A stretch of 37,819 bases of DNA, from contig JAEWGA010000003.1 in the NCBI GenBank assembly GCA_023388555.1, positions 1-37,819 of the forward strand, written 5' to 3'. The notes below the pieces were generated by a model, which searched no databases, had not been told where the DNA came from, and saw only the letters and a program-made list of their open reading frames with translations. Shown in pieces: positions 9,562 through 16,230 of this stretch (positions within the stretch are counted from its first letter, which is position 1; every line of letters starts with the position of its first letter). Made by a program: the position numbers and the translations under genes. This DNA is from Bacteroidota bacterium (GTDB lineage Bacteria; Bacteroidota; Bacteroidia; Bacteroidales; Porphyromonadaceae).

Positions 9562-9569
9562 CAAAGGTA
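9562..9569 (-). promoter_or_regulatory. -7 box for tamB
   Basis: TACCTTTG on the minus strand fits TAnnTTTG and lies 72 bp before the chosen tamB ATG. It is the same octamer as the purB box at 33270-33277. No TTG is seen 17-23 bp upstream. It argues against the longer tamB start. Confidence 0.4.
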
Positions 9570-9706
9570 GTTAATTCTAAACTATTTAAGCGGTTGGGAA
9601 TTACCTGTTTCATCCACAATAACGGGAAAGTGGTGCGGCCGTCCTATTTTTTTTGTTCTCAAGGAGAATATAAGGGGCTTACAGCGGGGAATAAAATCTC
9701 TTTTGT

Positions 9707-9714
9707 TACATTTG
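9707..9714 (+). promoter_or_regulatory. candidate -7 box for DUF2156-GNAT operon
   Basis: TACATTTG on the plus strand matches TAnnTTTG in the divergent intergenic region, about 165 bp ahead of the ATG at 9879. A -33 TTG is lacking, so support is weak. Confidence 0.3.
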
Positions 9715-9878
9715 TTATATGTATTGCTACCATTCTATTTTTTGTAATACTCCTTTTATCAAGTAGGACAAGGCAATACATTTTACCCTTGTAGGCTGTG
9801 TGGCAAGCGTTTAACACCTACCATTGGCAACCCTCCCGGTTGTTTAGCCTACAACTCGCCACTTTGCAATTAATACCA

Positions 9879-10778
9879 ATGAAGCTACCTTTCCATGCTG
9901 TATCCCTTGCGGACAAAGAGCTTATCCAAGCCTATACACTTTGTTCGCCCTACCAAACCTGCGACTTCTCGTTTGCTAACCTATATAACTGGAGTACCTA
10001 CTACCACACCCATGTAGCCTATTATAAAAATATGTTGCTGGTCCGCTTTATTTCGCACGAGGCAAACCGGCCAGCCTACCTGATGCCTGTTGGCGACGGG
10101 CCTATTGCCGAGGTATTACACGATATGGAGCAGGAATGCAATTCCAATGGGGCCCCTCTCCTGCTTATGGGGGTGCCCGAAGCCGGAGTAACCCTCCTGA
10201 AACAAACTTACCCCGAAAGCCTCCACCTCCTTACCTCCAGGGATTATGCCGACTATATATACCTGCGCGAATCCCTTGTTTCCCTATCCGGAAAAAAGCT
10301 ACAACCTAAACGCAACTTTGTTAACCGGTTTAGGGCAGCTTACCCCAACTACTCCTACGAACACATCACCAACGCCAATGTAGAAGAGTGTATTGCTGTT
10401 GAAGCACAATGGTACGCCTCCTCCGAACGCACCAACGACTTAGTAGCCGAGCGCACCATGGTACTCCAAGCCCTGCAACAACGAGACTCAATAGGAATGA
10501 TGGGCGGATGCATACGTGCAAACGGCCGCATTGTTGCCTTCAGCATGGGAATGCCCATTAACAAAGATACTTTTGGCGTGAACATAGAAAAAGCCGATGC
10601 AAACATCCCCGGGGCTTTCGCCATTATTAACCAAGAGTTTGCACGGCATATACCAACACAATATACTTACGTTAACCGAGAAGAGGACTTAGGAATAGAA
10701 GGGCTACGCAAAGCAAAATTGGCATACCGCCCCCACATCTTGGAACAAAAATACACCGTAATGCTCCGAAACGAGTAA
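9879..10778 (+). CDS. DUF2156 (LPG synthase C-terminal-like) domain protein
   Basis: This 299-residue protein has the DUF2156 fold, related to the catalytic C-terminal domain of lysyl-phosphatidylglycerol synthases and to FemABX/GNAT acyl transferases. Recognisable parts are the N-terminal CDFSFANLYNWSTYY segment, the PKRNFVNRF segment near residue 155, and the C-terminal YVNREEDLGIEGLRKAKLAYRPHILEQKY, which is the strongest family signature. No membrane helices are present, unlike MprF. The ATG at 9879 is preferred over an upstream start because family homology begins there. It is followed after 29 bp by a GNAT acetyltransferase, a pairing I recall from other Bacteroidales. The substrate is unknown; a tRNA-dependent or acyl-CoA-dependent aminoacyl or acyl transfer is plausible. 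Confidence 0.85.
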   Translation: MKLPFHAVSLADKELIQAYTLCSPYQTCDFSFANLYNWSTYYHTHVAYYKNMLLVRFISHEANRPAYLMPVGDGPIAEVLHDMEQECNSNGAPLLLMGVPEAGVTLLKQTYPESLHLLTSRDYADYIYLRESLVSLSGKKLQPKRNFVNRFRAAYPNYSYEHITNANVEECIAVEAQWYASSERTNDLVAERTMVLQALQQRDSIGMMGGCIRANGRIVAFSMGMPINKDTFGVNIEKADANIPGAFAIINQEFARHIPTQYTYVNREEDLGIEGLRKAKLAYRPHILEQKYTVMLRNE

Positions 10779-10807
10779 CCACCTTCCTCCCTTTTTATAC
10801 ACTACAA

Positions 10808-11449
10808 ATGAGTAAGAGCGCGCCCAACTGGCACAGCATACCCTATAACCCCAATAATACCACCCAACAGCAAGCTATAACGGCCCTCCTAACAGCTTCC
10901 TTTGGCCCTTACACGGAATACTACCAGCTGGCATTGCAACACTTAGCCACTCCCCAACATACCTACCTTTGGGGTGAAGGTGGCACCCCCTATGCACACC
11001 TCCAGGTAGTGGACTATATAGCCTCTACCCCCACGGGAAACTACCCCATTGCATACCTATACGCTATATGCACTGCTCCTGAGTATAGGGGAAATGGATT
11101 TATGTTGGGTTACTTAGCGCACCTAATTCCACACCTATGCAACAACGGATACCACGCCGTAGCACTACTGCCTGCAAATAGCGCCTTAGTAAGCTATTAC
11201 CAACGGCTGGGAATGGTTTTGCAACAAACACCTTTCTTCTTGGGTAAACTCCCCAACAATTCCACACCACTCCCCTTCATAGCACCTCACCATGCTGCAC
11301 AACAATACCTTAAAGCTGCCGCCCGTGTAGCAACATTTAACCACGAAGAAGAACAACACCCCCAAAACTACCCAGGCTGGATGCTATACCTTCCGCCGCA
11401 GGCTGGCAATACCCTATCCGGCATCCCCTTATTTGCCCCGCTGGATTAA
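10808..11449 (+). CDS. GNAT family N-acetyltransferase
   Basis: This is a 213-residue GNAT protein. The acetyl-CoA-binding region is visible around residues 80-110: strand beta-4 (AYLYAICTAPEYRG) leads into the pyrophosphate loop RGNGFM, followed by helix alpha-3 and the typical NSALVSYYQRLGM segment, where family members have a Tyr near the active site. Its ATG is 29 bp after the DUF2156 stop, so the two are almost certainly one operon and may act on the same substrate. The C-terminal 50 residues are not part of the core fold and I do not recognise them. The substrate cannot be predicted from sequence. Confidence 0.88.
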   Translation: MSKSAPNWHSIPYNPNNTTQQQAITALLTASFGPYTEYYQLALQHLATPQHTYLWGEGGTPYAHLQVVDYIASTPTGNYPIAYLYAICTAPEYRGNGFMLGYLAHLIPHLCNNGYHAVALLPANSALVSYYQRLGMVLQQTPFFLGKLPNNSTPLPFIAPHHAAQQYLKAAARVATFNHEEEQHPQNYPGWMLYLPPQAGNTLSGIPLFAPLD

Positions 11450-11479
11450 CCAAAGTTCAAGTCTAAAAGTAAAAAGGGT

Positions 11480-11487
11480 TATCTTTG
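11480..11487 (+). promoter_or_regulatory. -7 box for DUF5020 gene
   Basis: TATCTTTG fits TAnnTTTG and sits 62 bp ahead of the ATG at 11549, in the 99-bp gap after the GNAT gene. The expected -33 position has only a partial match (AGTTCA). Confidence 0.4.
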
Positions 11488-11548
11488 TAGGCAAATAGTG
11501 CGTTAACATTCCTCGCATATACTCAATATATATTTATAACACTCTAAA

Positions 11549-12256
11549 ATGAAAAGAATCTTTACCCTATTGGCTATTGTAGCCTTTGCCTGTGTTGGAA
11601 AACTTTCTGCACAAAATGTACAACTCCATTACGATTTTGGTGGCAAGTGGTACGACGCACGTAAGCAGCTACCCTCCCTAAACAGTACAGTAGAAGGATT
11701 ATCTTTTGACCGCTACGGACAAACCTTCTATTTTGTAGATATGTTTTACTCCCAAGATGGTATAGACCAAGCCTACTGGGAAATTGCACGCGACCTTAAG
11801 TTTTGGCAAGCTCCCATAGCACTTCACTTAGAGTACAATGGGGGTGTCGACCCTCGCTTCCGCATCAACAATGCCTACTTAGCAGGGCTTAGCTACCTGT
11901 GGGCTAACAACGACGGTAGCAAATCCTTTAGTGTTTACGCAGCATACCGGCACGACCAACGCAAGGCTCGCCCCCACAATATGCAGCTTACCGGAGTATG
12001 GTCCTACACTACCTGGAACCGCGTATTTACTTTTAATGGCTTTGCCGACCTATACACCGCTTCCGTTCCTAACGCTAAAAGCAATATTATTTTTATGACA
12101 GAACCACAATTCTGGATTAATTGCAACCAATTTGTAGGCATCCCCGATGCTTTAAACATGAGTATAGGAACCGAGGTGCGTATGCACTACAATTTTATGG
12201 CTAACGATAAGTTTATGATTATGCCAACCTTGGCTGTTAAGTGGAACTTCCGCTAA
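11549..12256 (+). CDS. DUF5020 family outer-membrane protein
   Basis: This 235-residue protein begins with a Sec signal peptide (MKRIFTLLAIVAFACVGKLSA, cleavage expected before QNVQ). The mature part is a series of alternating amphipathic strands rich in Tyr, Trp and Phe (LHYDFGGKWYD, YFVDMFY, WEIARDLKFW, LHLEYNGGV) and ends in a strand with aromatic WNFR. This agrees with a small beta-barrel and with the Bacteroidota family DUF5020, which resembles nucleoside-channel (Tsx-like) barrels. It probably acts in the outer membrane as a channel; the solute is unknown. It has its own -7 box and is closed by a strong terminator at 12285-12324. Confidence 0.85.
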   Translation: MKRIFTLLAIVAFACVGKLSAQNVQLHYDFGGKWYDARKQLPSLNSTVEGLSFDRYGQTFYFVDMFYSQDGIDQAYWEIARDLKFWQAPIALHLEYNGGVDPRFRINNAYLAGLSYLWANNDGSKSFSVYAAYRHDQRKARPHNMQLTGVWSYTTWNRVFTFNGFADLYTASVPNAKSNIIFMTEPQFWINCNQFVGIPDALNMSIGTEVRMHYNFMANDKFMIMPTLAVKWNFR

Positions 12257-12284
12257 CACGCTATTTCCCCCTATATATTTCCCC

Positions 12285-12324
12285 AAAGGAGCATTGGAGC
12301 AACCCTTCCAATGCTCCTTTTTTT
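12285..12324 (+). terminator. rho-independent terminator after DUF5020 gene
   Basis: A perfect 11-bp stem (GGAGCATTGGA / TCCAATGCTCC) with an 8-nt loop is followed by seven T. The A-run on the 5' side lengthens the stem. It lies 30 bp after the stop codon. Confidence 0.93.
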
Positions 12325-12636
12325 ATTCCCCTTGCTCCAAGTCAACCACAAAAAACATCCTTAATTTATATCCCAAAACTTTCCCGAAAACAGAGAGCCT
12401 CCTCCTCGATGCTTGAAAAGGATAAAACGAAAAAAAGAACGGAAATGAGAGCGCAAAGTTTGGCGTGAAAGATAGAGCAAAAAAGGGTGTGAAATTGACC
12501 CGAAATTTGGCAGAAAAACACCCAAAAAAAGGACGAAAATGGGGTGTTTGGGGGACTGGAAAATGGGGTGTTTTTTTGCGATTTTTGGGGTGAAAAACGG
12601 GTGAAAAATGAGGCGTTTTTAGGGGTAAAATGCCAA

Positions 12637-12786
12637 CCGCCCGAGATCCCTTTATTGGAGCGGGTTTGCGAGGGATGTTAAAAGCTGTGTAAAAATAACT
12701 GCGCTTTCTTTTTCAACAAACTGCGCTTTTCGTTGCGACAAACTGCGCTTTCTTTTTTGAAGGACTCCGCAGATACTTTTTTTTTC
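12637..12786 (+). repeat. dispersed repeat core, copy A
   Basis: The segment matches 37042-37187 over about 140 bp with roughly nine differences and no gaps, counted by eye. It contains, in order: two interleaved complementary pairs (12640-12643 with 12661-12664, and 12646-12651 with 12671-12676); the sequence AAAAATAACTGCGC; four 22-bp tandem units beginning AACTGCGC at 12697, 12719 and 12741 and GACTCCGC at 12763; and a closing run of nine T. No reading frame in it is conserved. I do not recognise it as a known IS, riboswitch or Rfam family. The strand given is arbitrary: that on which the T-run is at the 3' end. Confidence 0.85.
12690..12720 (-). promoter_or_regulatory. promoter-like sequence inside repeat copy A
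   Basis: On the minus strand TTTG (12720-12717), exactly 19 bp, then TATTTTTA (12697-12690). The Bacteroidota consensus is TTTG-N19-TAnnTTTG; only the last base of the -7 box differs. The same 31 bases are present in copy B (37095-37125). If active, it would transcribe leftward through the complementary pairs and the left arm. Confidence 0.35.
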
Positions 12787-13047
12787 ACCCCAAAACCATC
12801 CTTTTTTCACCCTAAAAATATGTCCCAAAATCTACCCCAATTAACACCTGAAATTTGGGGCAAAAATCACACCAAAAATCGCCCAAAAAATTAAGGTGAG
12901 AATTACCCAAACATTACGCTTAAAATATTCCCCTTTCTTCCATCCCCCAAATAAAAACTTCGGGGCACTTGCTCCCAGATGTACCGAGTTGCATAAAATT
13001 CTTTTCCCGTAGGCCAAGCACCTCCCTTCCCCTATACTTGTATGTCC

Positions 13048-13461
13048 TTATTTTTTGTGAGCTTTTCTCCTGTCGTCCATTATCGCGTTTTTATTTTCCA
13101 CGGCCCATCCTATTAGAGCATTGATATGCGGAAGTAAAGAGTGTGCTCGTGCAGTTAGCGCATACTCTACCCTTGGCGGAATTTCAGGATAAACTGTACG
13201 GGTTATATACTCGTCCTCTTCCAAGGTTCGTAAAGTAACCGTTAGCATTTTTTGCGATATGTCGGGTATTTCACGCTGCAATTTATTAAAGCGTACAGTA
13301 TCCTTATTGGAATTGTTCAGTGTGTATATAACTAAGAGCGACCACTTGTCGCAGAGTTTAGCTAAGATGTTCCGTATTGGGCAATTGGGGAATACGGCAT
13401 CTTCTATGGTTGTCCTGTTTATAATGTTTTGTATTCCAATTTGTTTTACAAAGGTAAGCAA
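13048..13461 (-). CDS. HxlR-type winged-helix transcriptional regulator
   Basis: This 137-residue protein has the HxlR winged-helix domain. The N-terminal conserved cysteine lies in NCPIRNILAKLCDKWSLLVIYTL. The recognition helix region DISQKMLTVTLRTLEED and the wing (YITRTVYPEIPPRVEYALT) follow, and then the amphipathic dimer helix LLPHINALIGWAVENK. Such proteins bind operators near their own promoter and often sense thiols or electrophiles through the cysteine. No ATG exists in frame ahead of the domain; the most upstream usable codon is TTG at 13461, so the start is uncertain. It is divergent from plsC across 202 bp, which may hold its operator. It is flanked downstream by repeat copy A. 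Confidence 0.85.
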   Translation of the reverse strand: MLTFVKQIGIQNIINRTTIEDAVFPNCPIRNILAKLCDKWSLLVIYTLNNSNKDTVRFNKLQREIPDISQKMLTVTLRTLEEDEYITRTVYPEIPPRVEYALTARAHSLLPHINALIGWAVENKNAIMDDRRKAHKK

Positions 13462-13589
13462 TTGCCTTTTAGCTGGTAGGAAGCTTTTTTTGCACAGGTG
13501 TTTTCATAAATCGTGTTGCAGGAAAAAGGCGGGATTAAAGGATACGAAACACAAAGGCGGGAAATGTGCCGTTTTTCGGATATTTCAAC

Positions 13590-13597
13590 TACATTTG
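13590..13597 (+). promoter_or_regulatory. -7 box ahead of plsC
   Basis: TACATTTG matches TAnnTTTG, 67 bp before the plsC ATG in the gap shared with the HxlR gene. No clear -33 TTG is seen. Confidence 0.35.
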
Positions 13598-13663
13598 TGA
13601 GGAGAGTTTACCTCCCATAGGTGAGGCCTCCGCAACAACGTATAATTACGATATTCAGTAACT

Positions 13664-14407
13664 ATGAAACGTATAATTTATAGGGTGTATATATGCGTTA
13701 TTTTCCTGCCTTTGTTTGTAGTATTGACCATCTTGGCCGCTGTAGTGGCTGGGGTGGGGTGCTTGTGGGGTAGCGATGCCATATTCTCCTACTATCCGGG
13801 CATGATTTGGTCCCGCCTTACGTTGGCATTGCTATTGACTCCCGTGGAAATCCAAGGGCAAGAGAATATCCCTGCGGATTCGCCTTGCGTAATTTGTGCT
13901 AACCACCAAAGCGCTATCGATATCTTCTTGCTGTACGGCTACATTGGTGTCCCTTTTAAATGGGTGTTGCGCGCCAGTTTGCGTAAAATACCTTTTGTGG
14001 GGTGGGCCTGCGAGAAGTCGGGCTTCATCTTTGCCGATAACTCCAGCCCCGAAGCAGCACGCAAAGTGGTAGATGATGCAAAAAAAGCCTTGGAGCGTGG
14101 GTTTTATATCATGATTTTCCCGGAAGGGACTCGCTCCCAAACAGGCAAGCTGGGACGCTTTAAAAAAGGTGCTTTTCGTATTGTTTTGGATACCCACACA
14201 CCTATATTGCCAGTCTCGGTAAACGGGGCGTATGAGGTGTTGCCTAAAACCGGCCGACGTTTCCCCGAGTGGCACCGCTTGCGCCTGGTTATACACCCAC
14301 CTATACAAGTGGCCAACTATGGAACCGATATACGAGGCATGATAAGCCTTACCCAGGATACTCACCAGGCGGTGCAGTCCGGTTTAGAACCCCAATACCT
14401 CTGCTGA
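13664..14407 (+). CDS. plsC: 1-acyl-sn-glycerol-3-phosphate acyltransferase
   Basis: PlsC acylates lysophosphatidic acid to phosphatidic acid at the inner membrane. The 247-residue protein has an N-terminal hydrophobic anchor (residues 5-35) and the four acyltransferase blocks. The catalytic His/Asp motif NHQSAID is at 80-86 (His81, Asp86). FIFADN follows near 121-126, the glycerophosphate-binding FPEGTR is at 152-157, and TPILPVSVNG comes after it. Length and motif order are normal. It starts a plus-strand run with menA 79 bp downstream, and it is divergent from the HxlR-type regulator. Confidence 0.93.
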   Translation: MKRIIYRVYICVIFLPLFVVLTILAAVVAGVGCLWGSDAIFSYYPGMIWSRLTLALLLTPVEIQGQENIPADSPCVICANHQSAIDIFLLYGYIGVPFKWVLRASLRKIPFVGWACEKSGFIFADNSSPEAARKVVDDAKKALERGFYIMIFPEGTRSQTGKLGRFKKGAFRIVLDTHTPILPVSVNGAYEVLPKTGRRFPEWHRLRLVIHPPIQVANYGTDIRGMISLTQDTHQAVQSGLEPQYLC

Positions 14408-14486
14408 GCCTTCCCCAATGTTTCCCTTTGTGGCACTGTGGATAAACTAACAACTTCAATTAACTTATACATACAACAAAACATTT

Positions 14487-15377
14487 ATGGCAAAACACTC
14501 TTTTAAAGATTATTTGATTGCTGTGCGTTCGTGGTCCTTCCCAGCTTCGGCTATGCCCGTACTGGTAGGGAGTTGCTACGCCTTATGGACATCGCCTACT
14601 TTTTCGTGGCTAAATGCCGTGTGGGCTTTGGTTGCTATTATTGTTTTTCATGCCGCAGGAAATGCTTGGAGCGACTATTTCGATTACAAAACAGGGGTAG
14701 ATACCCCCGAAACACATGGCTCAATATCCATAACCAGCGGGATGTTTACCAGTAAGGAAATTATTCGCCTTTCCATAGTCCTACTTTGTGTTGCTTCACT
14801 GTTAGGTATTGGATTGTTGTGGCGCTGTGGTATGCCCCTGCTGTGGATAGGATTAGGGGGCTTGGCTTGTGCATTGCTGTACCCCTTTTGTAAGTATCGG
14901 GCGTTAGGCGATACCGTAATATTTATTGCTTACGGGCTGCTTCCCCTGCTTGGTACCGTTTATGCCACCACCGGTGTGTGGAACTATAATGTGCTGTGGT
15001 TGGCACTACCCGTAGGACTTATTACAGTAGCCATTTTGCATGTTAATAACCTTCGCGATATTCGGAGCGACAGGGATGCTCACATCTGGACTGTTTCCAT
15101 GCTCTTTGGCGAACGGGTATCGGTATGGGTGTACTGCCTGGAGATTTTAGCTCCTTTTATTGCCATTGTGGTATTTGCTGTATTAGGCATTTTGCCATTG
15201 TGGTCCTTGCTTTGTTTGTTGGCATTGCCTAAGGCTTTGGGCAATTGCAAGCAGGCTTGGCCCACTCTAAAAGGGCAACGTGAAGGGTTAGCCCGCTTGG
15301 ACGAAGGAACTGCTCAGCTACAAGCCATGACGAGTGTGCTGCTTAGCTGCTCCTTGGTGGTAGCTCACTTCGTTTAG
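14487..15377 (+). CDS. menA: 1,4-dihydroxy-2-naphthoate polyprenyltransferase (UbiA family)
   Basis: MenA attaches the polyprenyl tail to DHNA in menaquinone synthesis in the inner membrane. The 296-residue protein has about eight to nine hydrophobic helices. It carries both Asp-rich motifs of UbiA prenyltransferases: NAWSDYFDYKTGVD at 59-72 (Mg-diphosphate binding) and NNLRDIRSDRDA near residue 190. The HGSI sequence after motif 1 and the LRDI motif are typical of MenA, as opposed to UbiA or heme A synthase relatives. A perfect DnaA box-like 9-mer lies in the 79-bp gap before it but is probably chance. Menaquinone implies anaerobic electron transport. Confidence 0.93.
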   Translation: MAKHSFKDYLIAVRSWSFPASAMPVLVGSCYALWTSPTFSWLNAVWALVAIIVFHAAGNAWSDYFDYKTGVDTPETHGSISITSGMFTSKEIIRLSIVLLCVASLLGIGLLWRCGMPLLWIGLGGLACALLYPFCKYRALGDTVIFIAYGLLPLLGTVYATTGVWNYNVLWLALPVGLITVAILHVNNLRDIRSDRDAHIWTVSMLFGERVSVWVYCLEILAPFIAIVVFAVLGILPLWSLLCLLALPKALGNCKQAWPTLKGQREGLARLDEGTAQLQAMTSVLLSCSLVVAHFV

Positions 15378-15535
15378 GTCGTATAGGGTGGGGAATACCC
15401 CAATGCCTGTGCTGCCTTTAACAACGTGCGTTAGCATTTTTATATATTGACTTTTAAGACATCTTTTTATAGGAGTGGCAGGTTTTGCTATGCAAGTACT
15501 TATGCCGCTCCCTTTTTTTCGTAATACCATATACT

Positions 15536-16156
15536 ATGCGTAACTGGCTTATTGGGCTAATGGGTTTGGCTTGGGTTTTGTGGACTATTATGTTTGCTCC
15601 TCCCCTGGCAAGCCACGTGCCTTTTTGGGTGGCAATGCCCATTAGTGGAACCCTTTTGGTGCTAATTAGTAGCTTGTACGACCGCTCGTGGCTAAAACTG
15701 CTCCGCTTTGGTTTAACCGATGTGCTGATGGGAATAGGCATTGCCTTGCTGTTGTGGGGCTGTTTTTACATAGGCAATGCTGTTGCCCGTGTAATGTTTA
15801 ACTTTTCGGAGCAACAAATAGGAGCAATATATGCCCTTAAAGAGGGTGTGAACCCGTGGCTCCTCTCGGGCTTGCTGTTGTGTATTATAGGCCCTGCCGA
15901 GGAGATATTTTGGAGGGGTATTGTACAACGCCACTTAGCTGCCCGAATGGGACCCACTGGAGCTTATGTAGTTGCTACCGCAGTGTATGCCTTGGTGCAT
16001 GTGGCAGCTATGAATGTAATGCTAATACTGGCTGCCTTGGTTGCTGGTATTGTGTGGGGTGGCTTGTACCGCTTGTTTCCTAACAGGTTAGGAGCATTGG
16101 TGCTTTCGCATGCCTTGTGGGATGCCGCGGTGTTTGTGTGGTTCCCTATAGGATAA
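15536..16156 (+). CDS. CPBP family intramembrane metalloprotease
   Basis: This 206-residue polytopic membrane protein has the CPBP (ABI, Rce1-like) signature. Motif 1 EEIFWRG is at 122-128 (Glu122, Glu123, Arg127), motif 2 has a histidine in YALVHVA (His155), and motif 3 has the histidine of SHALWD (His192). Six or so hydrophobic helices span the rest. I start at ATG 15536 because the frame upstream of it is not hydrophobic in the usual way. Family members cleave within membranes or act in prenyl-protein processing and bacteriocin self-protection; the substrate here is unknown. It lies between menA (158 bp) and the antiporter (74 bp) on the same strand. Confidence 0.9.
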   Translation: MRNWLIGLMGLAWVLWTIMFAPPLASHVPFWVAMPISGTLLVLISSLYDRSWLKLLRFGLTDVLMGIGIALLLWGCFYIGNAVARVMFNFSEQQIGAIYALKEGVNPWLLSGLLLCIIGPAEEIFWRGIVQRHLAARMGPTGAYVVATAVYALVHVAAMNVMLILAALVAGIVWGGLYRLFPNRLGALVLSHALWDAAVFVWFPIG

Positions 16157-16171
16157 AAGCGCGTTTTTTGC

Positions 16172-16179
16172 TATTTTTG
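16172..16179 (+). promoter_or_regulatory. candidate -7 box ahead of K+/H+ antiporter
   Basis: TATTTTTG matches TAnnTTTG 52 bp before the ATG at 16231. No -33 TTG at suitable distance was found. Confidence 0.3.
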
Positions 16180-16230
16180 AGCCTAAACCACAACGGGGGA
16201 GTACCCCCTATAAAGCCAAAGAAATAAAGA

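Larger units (their letters stand above)
9491..9878. other. intergenic region between divergent tamB and DUF2156 gene
   Basis: This 388-bp stretch holds no credible gene; reading frames across it show no family features. It contains -7-like boxes for both directions (9562-9569 minus, 9707-9714 plus) and an AT-rich central part around 9640-9780. No tRNA or riboswitch fold was recognised. Confidence 0.6.
12325..13047. other. long non-coding region holding repeat element copy A
   Basis: No credible gene lies in these 723 bp. The region holds the conserved repeat core (12637-12786) with a left arm (about 12421-12636) rich in GGGG, GTGAAAA and TTTTTGGGGTG on the plus strand. The right arm (about 12787-12960) has the complementary character on the plus strand (CACCCCAAAA, CACCCTAAAA). 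It lies between two convergent genes, so neither neighbour is transcribed from it. Confidence 0.75.

Noticed and set aside
9491..9619. 43-residue N-terminal extension of TamB
   Set aside because: It would place a second hydrophobic segment before the basic cluster and membrane anchor, and it contains a -7 promoter box. The ATG at 9490 gives a normal TamB N-terminus.
9540..9794. 84-residue plus-strand frame with a hydrophobic end
   Set aside because: It overlaps the tamB 5' end on the other strand and has no family features; the hydrophobic end arises from T-rich intergenic DNA.
12697..12784. 22-bp repeats as a CRISPR array
   Set aside because: Units are contiguous, without spacers between conserved repeats, only four in number and the same in both copies. 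No cas gene is present.
14437..14445. Perfect DnaA box (TGTGGATAA) before menA
   Set aside because: A single box with no cluster, no AT-rich unwinding region and no dnaA or dnaN nearby. One match is expected by chance in a window of this size.
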